Source of the DNA: Bradyrhizobium sp. Ai1a-2
GTDB taxonomy: Bacteria; Pseudomonadota; Alphaproteobacteria; Rhizobiales; Xanthobacteraceae
DNA: 64,000 nt
Reading direction: 5' to 3'
Assembly (NCBI RefSeq): GCF_000426245.1
Contig: NZ_AUEZ01000022.1
Location: 1-64,000, forward strand
Part shown: positions 24,547-32,421 of the stretch, piece by piece
Position numbering within the stretch: the stretch's first letter is position 1
Layout of the letters: the number at the start of each line of letters is the position of its first letter
The notes under the pieces: model-generated
What the model was told of the DNA's origin: nothing
The model's input: only the letters and a program-made list of their open reading frames with translations
Databases searched by the model: none
Translations under genes and position numbers: made by a program

Positions 24547-25515
24547 ATGAAGGAATTTGCAGGGAAGATTGCCGTGATCACGGGCGGCGGCACGGGCATG
24601 GGGCGCGAGCTGGCGCGCCAGCTCGTGGCGGAGGGCTGCAATGTTGCGATGTGCGACGTCTCAGCGGAAGCCATGGCGGAGACGAAGCGGCTCTGCGAAA
24701 CGGAGAAGCTGCCGCAGGGATTGCGCGTCACGACCCATGTCGCCGACGTCTCGATCGAGGATCATTTCAAGCGCTTTCGCGACGAGCTGATGGAACAGCA
24801 GGCGACCGACAAGATCCACCTGCTGTTCAACAATGCCGGCATCGGCGGTGGTGGCAGCCTGTTCACCAATACGCGCGAGCAGTGGGAGCGCACCTTCAAC
24901 ATCTGCTGGGGCGGCGTCTATCTCGGCGTACGCACCTTCCTGCCGCTGCTGGTGAAGGCGGACGAGGGGCACATCGTCAACACCTCCAGCGTCAACGGGT
25001 TCTGGGCGAGCGTCGGCATGGGCGTGGCGCACACCGCCTACAGCGCGGCGAAATTCGCGGTGAAGGGATTCAGCGAGGCGCTGATGAACGACCTCAGGCT
25101 GAATGCGCCGCATATCAAGTGCTCGGTGGTGATGCCCGGCCATATCGGCACCTCGATCGTCTCCAATTCGCGGAAGGTGCAGATCGGTACCGATTCCGAC
25201 CGGCTGACCGAACAGGAGATCCTGCAGGCGCGCCAGCGCATGAAGGGCGCAGGCATCGATGTCGATGCAATGTCGGACGAAGAAATCCAGCAGGCCGCGC
25301 TCGACCGGGCGCGGACGTTCCACGATGACGCGCCGACCACGGCGGCCGCCGCGGCCAGGATCATCCTCGACGGCGTCAAGGCCGATCGCTGGCGTATCCT
25401 GGTCGGCGAGGACGCCCATGTGCTGGACGAGCGCGTGCGCCAGACGCCGGAACTGGCATACACGCCGGAATTCCTCGAGCGCATCAAGTCGGATATCGGC
25501 TGGCGATTGGGTTAG
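24547..25515 (+). CDS. SDR family NAD(P)-dependent oxidoreductase
   Basis: 322 residues. Classical short-chain dehydrogenase: TGGGTGMG dinucleotide motif near residue 12, NNAGIGG, catalytic Ser in NTSSVNG and YSAAK (Tyr/Lys). A C-terminal extension of about 60 residues (after the PGHIGT segment) with a VLDERVRQTPELAYTP tail marks an alcohol-type SDR subgroup seen in actinobacteria and rhizobia. Substrate unknown. The start at 24547 follows GGGGAAG. The stop abuts the GcrA-like gene on the opposite strand with no gap. Confidence 0.92.
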   Translation: MKEFAGKIAVITGGGTGMGRELARQLVAEGCNVAMCDVSAEAMAETKRLCETEKLPQGLRVTTHVADVSIEDHFKRFRDELMEQQATDKIHLLFNNAGIGGGGSLFTNTREQWERTFNICWGGVYLGVRTFLPLLVKADEGHIVNTSSVNGFWASVGMGVAHTAYSAAKFAVKGFSEALMNDLRLNAPHIKCSVVMPGHIGTSIVSNSRKVQIGTDSDRLTEQEILQARQRMKGAGIDVDAMSDEEIQQAALDRARTFHDDAPTTAAAAARIILDGVKADRWRILVGEDAHVLDERVRQTPELAYTPEFLERIKSDIGWRLG

Positions 25516-25983
25516 TTACCCCCGCGCCACGCGGAGGCGAGAGTTCGGCTGATAGGCGAGCCGGGCGTGGCCTGCGCAATAGGGCAGGCCGTCGACCGGC
25601 CGGTTGCCACAGAAGCGGAAATCGGTGGCGTCTGGCGTCTCGACCGGCCAGCGGCAGCGCTGCTCGTCGAGTTCGAGCAGCGAACAGCAATGGCCGTTGG
25701 CGATCGGCTCCTCCGGCGGCGCCTCGCCGTATTCGGCCTGCAGCATCCGGATCTGATGCCGCACTGTCCTTGCGCGGGCTGCGCGGGGAGAGGCCTTGCG
25801 CGGCGGCCGTTCGGCGTCGTCGCGCGGTTCCCGTGTCAGGTTGAGGCGGGAGAGCTTGCCGATCACGGCGTTGCGGCTGACACCGATGTCGACGGCGATC
25901 TCGCGGCAGGTCAGTCCGGCATCGAAGCAGCGTTTCAACTGTTCGACGCGTTCGGTGGTCCAGATCGATAGGATAGCGGTCAT
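25516..25983 (-). CDS. GcrA-family cell-cycle regulator (paralog type)
   Basis: 155 residues. The N-terminal GcrA HTH reads IWTTERVEQLKRCFDAGLTC then VSRNAVIGKLSRLNL. A basic linker (RPPRKASPRAARARTV) leads to the C-terminal Cys/His box CRWP...FCGNRP...YCAGHARLAYQP. GcrA binds sigma-70 and activates promoters with methylated GANTC. The sequence of the helix differs from the canonical GcrA (LG.VTRNAVIGKVHRLGL), so it may be a second family member. Start 25983 is used because the upstream part of the frame is not GcrA-like. Confidence 0.88.
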   Translation of the reverse strand: MTAILSIWTTERVEQLKRCFDAGLTCREIAVDIGVSRNAVIGKLSRLNLTREPRDDAERPPRKASPRAARARTVRHQIRMLQAEYGEAPPEEPIANGHCCSLLELDEQRCRWPVETPDATDFRFCGNRPVDGLPYCAGHARLAYQPNSRLRVARG

Positions 25984-26059
25984 GGCGATGGTCCCAGGTT
26001 GCCGGAAGGTTTCCGGGTTGGCTTGACCACCCTTCAGTCGGACCGTTTGACGCCTCGCT

Positions 26060-26257
26060 TCACGGCTTGCCGTTGTCACGGATCGACAACAGCCCATCCT
26101 TGATGGCGAGGCGGATGCCTTCCTCGATCAAGGTCCGGGCGACGCCGGGGACGCTGGTGCCATGGGTACCCTGTCTCACCAGCTTCTCCATGTAAGCGAT
26201 GGTCGAGAGCGCCAACGTGACGGGAATGCGATCGGTCTCGGCTTTCTCCGTGGCCAT
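26060..26257 (-). CDS. Small hypothetical protein beside GcrA
   Basis: 65 residues: IPVTLALSTIAYMEKLVRQG then GVARTLIEEGIRLAIKDGLL. The beta-then-two-helix plan suggests a ribbon-helix-helix-like DNA-binding protein, but I cannot confirm it. Lies 76 bases upstream of the GcrA-like gene on the same strand, so may share its transcript. Confidence 0.7.
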   Translation of the reverse strand: MATEKAETDRIPVTLALSTIAYMEKLVRQGTHGTSVPGVARTLIEEGIRLAIKDGLLSIRDNGKP

Positions 26258-26534
26258 GGCAAAACGCTAGCCTTTTACGCCTGTACAGAAAAGTATCTAT
26301 TCAGACTCTATTTAGTTTTGCACTGGTGAGTCAAATTGATTCGCTTTTCGCGCTCTATCTTATTGGAAAATCGTGGGAAAATTTCAGACGGCCCTGGGGA
26401 TAACGCGCGCAGCCGGTGTACATCGCCCAGAGCGCGGGCGCTGAGGGCGCGGCGAAACGCGCATGGAATCTCCGATTTATGGGATTGCTTCCGGTCGCCC
26501 GGGCCGACGATGATGCAGTGGGAATGCGGGCGCG

Positions 26535-26882
26535 ATGACGGTAACGAACGGGCTCTACACCATCCAGATCGAGATGACCGAGGGCGGGCAGGGCCGCGCC
26601 AACGGCGTCATCGTGCTGCACGACGGCAAGATCGCGGGCGGAGATTCGTATTTCTACTACTCAGGCTCCTACAGCGGCGATCGCGGCAAATGGCGCGGCG
26701 AGCTCACCACCAGCGAGCACACCAAGTCTGCCGGCGTGCTGCCGTTGTTCGGCGGGCGCGATGTGACCTGCGGCTTTACTGGCCTCTATTCGGCCGACAC
26801 GGCGCAGGTGAGCGGGACGGCGCTGGTCGGAAAAACCAGCGTCATGTTCGTTGCTAGGCTGATGCTGCGCTCGAAATTATGA
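26535..26882 (+). CDS. GrlR-family regulatory protein
   Basis: 115 residues. Matches the GrlR fold: opening NGLYTIQIEM, then GVIVLHDGKIAGGDSYFYYS, GSYSGDRGKWRGEL and SGTALVG. GrlR of enterobacteria binds and blocks the activator GrlA; alphaproteobacterial members are uncharacterised, and no type III secretion gene is nearby. The stop interlocks with that of the convergent acyl-CoA synthetase gene. Confidence 0.8.
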   Translation: MTVTNGLYTIQIEMTEGGQGRANGVIVLHDGKIAGGDSYFYYSGSYSGDRGKWRGELTTSEHTKSAGVLPLFGGRDVTCGFTGLYSADTAQVSGTALVGKTSVMFVARLMLRSKL

Positions 26883-28715
26883 GGTCGGGGACGCCTTGAC
26901 CTCGACCTTGACAGGGAATTTCTGCAGCAGGCGGCCGGCCGTCTCCGCCTTGTCGGGCGCGGCGTTGACGCGCAGATACAGCCCACGCGCTGGATCGGTG
27001 ATCGCTTCCACGTTCACCTCTCTGGCGAGACCTTCCGTGGCAAGCAATTCGCGCGCGGCGTCTCCGGCAGCGATCTCGCGCAGCTTCGGCTTGAAGATCT
27101 TGCCGACCGGTGTCACCGGCATTTCCGAGATCACCGAGACCGAGCGTGGCCGCGCCGGTGGCTCCGGAATATTCTCCTGCACGAACGCGGCGAGTGCCTG
27201 CGGATCGATCTGGACGCCGGGCTGGGTCGAGACGAACAGCATCGGCACCTCGCCGGCGTAAGCGTCGGGGCGTCCGACGGCTGCTGCGAGCGCGACGCCC
27301 GGAAATTGCAACGCCGCGTCCTCGATGGACCGCGGATCGATATTGTGGCCGCCGCGGATGATGACGTCCTTGGCGCGGCCCATGATGTAGACGAAGCCGT
27401 CGGCGTCGATCCGGCAGATATCGCCGGTGCGCAGCCAGCCGTCGTAGAACGCATCCTCTGTCTGTTTCTTGTCGACGTAACCCGCGAAGACCTGCGGCCC
27501 GCGGGTCAGCAGTTCGCCGACCGGCGAAGGCCACGGACCGGTGTGCAGCTTGCCGCCCGCGAGGATCGCAAGCTCGACCAGCGGATTGCGGGTGCCGACG
27601 GCTTCGGGACGCGGCTTGATGCCGTGGACGTCATGGGTGATGGCGCCGGCAAGCTCGGTCATGCCGTAGAGCTGCTGGATGCAGGGACCGCCCCAGGTCG
27701 CCAGATAGCGGCGCTCGATCTCCAGCGGGCAGATCGACGCGCCGGTGGCGGTCACGCGCAGCGACGAGATGTCGGCGTCTCCGACCGGAACGCTGGCGAT
27801 GGCGCCGAGCGCCGTCGGCACATTGCCGTTGATGTTGACGCGGTACTTCTCGACGATCTTCCAGAAATTCGTGATCAACGCCGGATCGCGCGGGCCGGCG
27901 GGGCCGGGGATGAACATGGTCGCGCCGGCGGACAGGCAGTTCGCCACCGTGCAGAACAGGCCGCCGACATGGAACAGCGGCAGCGTGATCGTGCAGCGCT
28001 CGCCCTTTCGGAAGTCGAGCGCCATGCGCGAAGAGACAGAGGAGGCGACCATCGCGCGATTGGTGAGCCGCGCCACCTTGGGATGGCCGGTGGTGCCGCC
28101 GGTCGGCAGCATCACGGCGACGCGGTCGGCCTCGGATACATCCTTCGACCGGCCGTAATCGTCACGCCAGGCCGGATCGGGCTGCAGGATTTCGCCATCG
28201 AACGAAATGGTGCCGTCGAGCGGCACGATCACGATGCGCTTCAGCGTGGGTACGTCGCGCTGCAGGCCCTCGATCTTCTCGTAAAGTCCGCCCGGCATGC
28301 CCGGTGGCGGCGCCAGCAACAGTTTTGCTTGCACCGCATTGAGCTGGGCGATGATGGCTTCACGCGTGAACAGGAGATTGAGCGGCTCGGCGATGCCGCA
28401 GGCCGCCGCGCCCCAGATCGCGGCAATCGCGGCGGGGCAGCTCGGGAGCAGGATCGCGATCGCATCGTCCTTGCCGATGCCTTCACGGCGGAAGAAGTTT
28501 TCCGCCGCCTTGATCGAGCCCATGAGCTGATCGTTCGAGAGGGTGACCGGATTGGGATCGAGGGGCGAGCGCAGATAGATGACGCCTTCCGCATTGGGAT
28601 CGCCGAGCGGACCGCGGGCGATCAGATCGAGGATGCGTGGGCAGGCGGCAAGGTCCTGCCGCATTTCCTGCTCGCGGGCGGCTTCTTCCGCCGGCGCTAG
28701 TCTCTCTTTCAGCAT
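26877..28715 (-). CDS. AMP-dependent acyl-CoA synthetase
   Basis: 612 residues of the ANL superfamily. P-loop-like LPTGGTTGHPK, YGMTE, GWLRTGDICR and the catalytic lysine region PVTPVGKIFKPKLRE are all present. Forms acyl-AMP then acyl-CoA; substrate (fatty or aryl acid) not resolved. The extra C-terminal stretch of about 60 residues (from L-A-T-E-G-L-A) is unusual: it resembles a small ferredoxin-like domain. Start 28715 (MLKERLAPAEE) is after AGGGAGACAC; a longer frame reaches 28790. Confidence 0.92.
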   Translation of the reverse strand: MLKERLAPAEEAAREQEMRQDLAACPRILDLIARGPLGDPNAEGVIYLRSPLDPNPVTLSNDQLMGSIKAAENFFRREGIGKDDAIAILLPSCPAAIAAIWGAAACGIAEPLNLLFTREAIIAQLNAVQAKLLLAPPPGMPGGLYEKIEGLQRDVPTLKRIVIVPLDGTISFDGEILQPDPAWRDDYGRSKDVSEADRVAVMLPTGGTTGHPKVARLTNRAMVASSVSSRMALDFRKGERCTITLPLFHVGGLFCTVANCLSAGATMFIPGPAGPRDPALITNFWKIVEKYRVNINGNVPTALGAIASVPVGDADISSLRVTATGASICPLEIERRYLATWGGPCIQQLYGMTELAGAITHDVHGIKPRPEAVGTRNPLVELAILAGGKLHTGPWPSPVGELLTRGPQVFAGYVDKKQTEDAFYDGWLRTGDICRIDADGFVYIMGRAKDVIIRGGHNIDPRSIEDAALQFPGVALAAAVGRPDAYAGEVPMLFVSTQPGVQIDPQALAAFVQENIPEPPARPRSVSVISEMPVTPVGKIFKPKLREIAAGDAARELLATEGLAREVNVEAITDPARGLYLRVNAAPDKAETAGRLLQKFPVKVEVKASPTS

Positions 28716-28803
28716 GTGTCTCCCTGCCGTTCTTGTTTTCGTTGTTTGATTGTATCGGGCCAATACTATCGAGCGCAGCTTGCGAAGCACAAGTGCGGCA
28801 ATC

Positions 28804-28910
28804 GGTCATTCCCGGACTGAGCGTAGCATCGAATCCGGAAATGCCGCGGTCACGAAACGGAGCACGCTGGCGATTCCGGGCTCGCATTTTCGTGCGTCCC
28901 GGAATGGCGG
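28804..28910. repeat. CATTCCGGG-type palindromic repeat, second copy
   Basis: Inverted arms GGTCATTCCCGGAC and GTCCCGGAATGGC with internal GAATCCGG and GATTCCGGGCTCGC. Lies between the synthetase start and the acetamidase stop. Confidence 0.7.
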
Positions 28911-28917
28911 CGGCAGG

Positions 28918-29859
28918 TCAGCCGTGCACGATCGCCTTTGCGATCATGCAGTGGATCCCTTTCGAGCCGTTCACGGTTTGCGTTACCCGCAGATCGGCGG
29001 CGAGGCTGCACAGCGTGTACGCGTCCTCGCGCGACAGATTCCGCTTTTCGCCCAGCAGCGCGATCATGTCACGCAGCGCGCGCACCACGCATTGGTCGAG
29101 GTCCGGGTCCATCGCCATCGTCATGTAGTGATCGGCGGTCTCGGCGCGGGGATAGTTGAGCCGCAGGTCCTTGCGCAGCGTCAATTTGAAGCGACCCTGC
29201 AGCGCGGTCTCGATCGCGGTGACGCAGACCTCACCGTCGCCCTGCACGCCGTGACCGTCGCCACAGGAGAACAGCGCGCCGGGCACGAACACCGGCAAAT
29301 AGAGTTTTGCGCCCGGCCCGAGCTCCTTGTTGTCGAGATTGCCGCCCATCGCGCGCGGGATCAGCGAGGTGATGCGGCCCCAGGCCGGCGGCGGCGCCAC
29401 GCCCATCACGCCGAAGAACGGCTTTAGCGGCAGCTGCAATCCCCAGGGCAGGTGGCCGACCATGCGCTCGTGGTCGAGCGGGATGTTGAGGATGCGCGGT
29501 TCATGGAAATCATCGGTCAGGGTGCCGGAGAGCGGTCGGATCAGGTTGTAGCCCCAGTCCTGCCGCAGGCTGACATCGAGGATATCGACCTCCAGCACGT
29601 CGCCGGGCTCGGCACCCTCGACCGCGATCGGGCCGGTGAGGATGTGACCCGGCAGCATCCGTTCGGACTTCGCATGGATTTCCGCAAGCTCCGGCGGAAT
29701 GTGAAACTTGGCCCGGTCGGGTACCACGTCGGGGCTGCCGCTGACGGAGTCGATGGTGACCTCGTCGCCGCTCTTGATCGCGAGCACCGGCTTCAGTTTT
29801 GCTTCGAAAAAGCCCCAGTGGCAGGTCTCGGGGCTCGCGGGAAGATGATGATGTGTCAT
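28918..29859 (-). CDS. Acetamidase/formamidase family protein
   Basis: 313 residues. FmdA/AmdA fold: the N-terminal ASPETCHWGFFEAKL-KPVLAIKSGDEVTIDSVSG, the metal-pocket GPIAVEGAEPGDVLEVDIL, and GDGHGVQGDGEVCVTAIE. Hydrolyses short amides to ammonia and acid. The true start is ATG 29859; the longer frame begins in a repeat. No amide permease gene is near. Confidence 0.93.
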   Translation of the reverse strand: MTHHHLPASPETCHWGFFEAKLKPVLAIKSGDEVTIDSVSGSPDVVPDRAKFHIPPELAEIHAKSERMLPGHILTGPIAVEGAEPGDVLEVDILDVSLRQDWGYNLIRPLSGTLTDDFHEPRILNIPLDHERMVGHLPWGLQLPLKPFFGVMGVAPPPAWGRITSLIPRAMGGNLDNKELGPGAKLYLPVFVPGALFSCGDGHGVQGDGEVCVTAIETALQGRFKLTLRKDLRLNYPRAETADHYMTMAMDPDLDQCVVRALRDMIALLGEKRNLSREDAYTLCSLAADLRVTQTVNGSKGIHCMIAKAIVHG

Positions 29860-29892
29860 GGGATTTCTCGGGCAGGGTATGTACAGCGTTGT

Positions 29893-30014
29893 CGAGCGAA
29901 GCGGACACCGGTTCGCGCAGCAATCGAGCTTATACAGATTGCTTTGACTTATCTGCGTAGAAAACGCGTAAAAAATCCAGAGCTTCGGTTCTGATTCAAT
30001 CACCGTAGCTCCAG
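29893..30014. repeat. CTCTAG/ACCGGT repeat, inverted copy 3
   Basis: Reverse complement of the 15753-15899 unit, including the internal block (GCAATC...CTTATCTGCG). It sits upstream of the acetamidase start, between it and the divergent YdcF gene. Confidence 0.7.
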
Positions 30015-30079
30015 GTAGAATGCCGGTCCGTTTGCTGCTATGGCGCTTCCCAGCTTGAACGGATCGGAGGCCGCCGCGG

Positions 30080-30883
30080 GTGTTTTTTGTGCTGTCGAAG
30101 ACGCTCGGCATCATGCTGCTTCCGGCCAATTTCCTGATCGGCATCGGAGTGCTCGGCGCGATCCTGCTCGCGACGCGGTTTGCCGCGTTTGGCCGCAAGC
30201 TTCTGGTCGCAGTCATGGTGCTGCTTGTCGTGGCTGGGTTCTCGCCGCTCGGAAACCTGCTGCTCTACCCGCTGGAGTCACGCTTTCCGCCGTGGAATCC
30301 GGCGGAAGGCACGCCCGATGGCATCATCGTGCTTGGCGGTTCGGTCGATTCCGACGTTTCGGCCTCGCACAATACGCCGATCGTGCGTAACGCAGCCGAC
30401 CGCATCATCGCCGCGGCCGAGCTTGCGCGAAAATATCCGAATGCCCGCGTGGTGTTTTCCGGCGGTAGCGCCAACCTGATTTCCAATGATGCCAAAGAGG
30501 CCGATTACGTGGTGGAGATCTTCGAAAGCCTCGGCATCGCGAAATCGCGGCTGACCATGGAGCGGCAATCGCGCAACACGTGGGAGAACGCCGAATTCTC
30601 CAAGGCACTGGTGGCCCCGAAACCGGGCGAGCGCTGGCTCCTGGTGACTTCGGCGTTCCACATGCCGCGATCCGTTGGGCTGTTCCGGAAAGTAGGATTT
30701 CCGGTCGAGCCTTATCCGGTCGACTGGCGAGTCGGAACAGGCGACGACATCTTCTGGTTCACCAACACCGCGCTCGATGGATTGTCGCGAACCGATCTTG
30801 CGGTGCGCGAGTGGATGGGCCTGATCGCCTATCGCGCGGTAGGCCGAACCGACACGTTGCTGCCGGGGCCGTCGACCGACTAG
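30080..30883 (+). CDS. YdcF family membrane protein
   Basis: 267 residues. Two N-terminal helices (about 5-28 and 38-58) precede the YdcF/ElyC domain (IIVLGGSVDS, VFSGGSANLI, WENAEFS, LVTSAFHMPRS). ElyC-type proteins act in cell-envelope polysaccharide metabolism; the domain faces the cytoplasm in known cases. GTG start after GGAGG-like bases. Confidence 0.88.
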   Translation: MFFVLSKTLGIMLLPANFLIGIGVLGAILLATRFAAFGRKLLVAVMVLLVVAGFSPLGNLLLYPLESRFPPWNPAEGTPDGIIVLGGSVDSDVSASHNTPIVRNAADRIIAAAELARKYPNARVVFSGGSANLISNDAKEADYVVEIFESLGIAKSRLTMERQSRNTWENAEFSKALVAPKPGERWLLVTSAFHMPRSVGLFRKVGFPVEPYPVDWRVGTGDDIFWFTNTALDGLSRTDLAVREWMGLIAYRAVGRTDTLLPGPSTD

Positions 30884-30973
30884 GGCGTGAACCCATAAAT
30901 CGGAATGAGTGTGAGATTGATGGAAAGCGGTCGTCCGCTTGCATCTAGTCACGATAAGGATAGGCTTTACCCA

Positions 30974-31408
30974 ATGGAGCCTGAATACCTGCATCTTCGC
31001 CCGGAGCAACCGCCACCCGAATTTGCGTCGAGGCCGTTTCGAGCAATCATTATTGCCGACGAGGCGGTCAGCGAAGCGTGGCGGAACCAGATCTCGACAT
31101 GGCTTATAGAAGTCGGGTGCCTCTATGTCGTCGCGTGGGGCATTGATTGCGAGGCATGGCACGATAGCGTTGACTGGGCGAATCTCGATGCGTTCAACTT
31201 CGGCGACATTCCAGATGACCGCCTTGTGATGACCATCTGGCATGACAACGAACCTTTGTCAGAAGCGCTGTGGTTTGGCGGCAATTGGGCCTTTCACCCC
31301 CACATCGAACTGAGCGAAACGATCATTATCCATGCCGCTCAGGAAGAGCGACGCTCAGGCATATTGCAGGCCTACCACGACAGCCAAAAATTGGCCGAGG
31401 ACAGCTAA
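30974..31408 (+). CDS. Hypothetical protein, DUF7684-like
   Basis: 144 residues. Conserved-looking core: ASRPFRAIIIADEAVSEAWR, then W-G-x-D-C-E-x-W-H-D-x-V-D-W-A-N, and LVMTIWHDNEPLSEALWF. No catalytic motif is evident. It matches the plan of a small family found beside many unrelated genes; possibly an immunity-like or regulatory role (inference). Start 30974 has no strong ribosome site; an earlier in-frame start is at 30905. Confidence 0.65.
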   Translation: MEPEYLHLRPEQPPPEFASRPFRAIIIADEAVSEAWRNQISTWLIEVGCLYVVAWGIDCEAWHDSVDWANLDAFNFGDIPDDRLVMTIWHDNEPLSEALWFGGNWAFHPHIELSETIIIHAAQEERRSGILQAYHDSQKLAEDS

Positions 31409-31544
31409 AATATGGATCTGGAGCATTCTCCTTAACCTGCAGATCGTCGTCGATACTGTTGCGATGCCAAAGAAGCTTCCATACCGCGCCGAATACTAAT
31501 TCAGTCTCGATCGAGATCATTGTCTCGGTCGTTCCCGAGGCCGC

Positions 31545-31760
31545 TTACTCAGAGAGCTTGGTAAGCGCCTCGCCCTTATGAGCGGCAATATGGTCCGTCT
31601 TGCTGCTCTTGATCTCGTACTGCGGTGATTCCGGGCTCGCGTGATGCGTATAGCCCTTGTAATTGAAATCCTTGACATGAACCCGGATGATCGTGCCGCT
31701 GACATGCCCAGCTTCCGAGTTCCACCGGACTCGATCGCCGACCTTGAATCGTTCAGCCAT
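31545..31760 (-). CDS. DUF2945 (Tudor-like) small protein
   Basis: 71 residues. Opens FKVGDRVRWNSEAGHVSGTI, the usual beta-barrel start, then DHIAAHKGEAL near the C terminus. Family known as hypervirulence-associated Tudor-domain proteins; role in bacteria unknown. Divergent from the DUF488 gene. Confidence 0.88.
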   Translation of the reverse strand: MAERFKVGDRVRWNSEAGHVSGTIIRVHVKDFNYKGYTHHASPESPQYEIKSSKTDHIAAHKGEALTKLSE

Positions 31761-31860
31761 TCGCAGCCTCCTTGTCTAGCGAACAGTACAGGCCACTACC
31801 AAACGCATTCTAACGGTCTATCTTCATCGTGTGAAGCAACGCCGTCCGATCTCCATTTGC

Positions 31861-32400
31861 ATGATGCCGATCGAAATCAATCCCATCTACACGGTCGGTC
31901 ACGCGACGCGCAGCATCGGCGAATTCGTCGAGCTCCTGAAAGTCGGTTCAGTCGGGATGGTCGTTGATATCCGTAGCTTCCCGCGGTCACGAACCAACCC
32001 GCAGTTCAATATCGACAAGCTACCTGAGGCACTTTCGGCTTGGCAGATCGGTTATATCTGGATCGAGGAACTCGGCGGCCGACGAGCGAAATCGAAAACG
32101 GTACCACCCGAAGTCAATAGCTTCTGGATCAACCAGAGTTTCCACAACTATGCGGACTACGCGCTCTCTGACGAGTTTCGCAGGGGCTTATCGCAACTCG
32201 AGCAATTGAGCTTGGGGCGGAGATGCGCGATCATGTGCTCGGAAGCCGTCTGGTGGCGTTGCCATCGACGGTTCGTGGCGGATTACCTTCTCTACCACGG
32301 ACGAGATGTCTTCCACTTGATGGGACCGGCGCGCGCTGAAATTGCCAGCATGACCGCCGCGGCGCGCGAGCATGGCGTATCACTCGTCTATCCGCCGTAG
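31861..32400 (+). CDS. DUF488 family protein
   Basis: 179 residues from ATG 31861. DUF488 hallmark: IYTVGHATRSIGEFVELL, DIRSFPRSRTNPQFN and CSEAVWWRCHRRFVADYL. The conserved cysteine plus basic residues suggest a nucleotide or nucleic-acid related activity, not proven. A GTG at 31831 extends the frame by ten residues and cannot be excluded. Confidence 0.87.
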   Translation: MMPIEINPIYTVGHATRSIGEFVELLKVGSVGMVVDIRSFPRSRTNPQFNIDKLPEALSAWQIGYIWIEELGGRRAKSKTVPPEVNSFWINQSFHNYADYALSDEFRRGLSQLEQLSLGRRCAIMCSEAVWWRCHRRFVADYLLYHGRDVFHLMGPARAEIASMTAAAREHGVSLVYPP

Positions 32401-32421
32401 TGATGTCATGCAATGGCGCGT

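Noticed and set aside
27306..28700. 464-residue antisense frame within the acyl-CoA synthetase
   Set aside because: Shadow of the ANL-enzyme gene, Arg/Asp/Gly biased, no domain.
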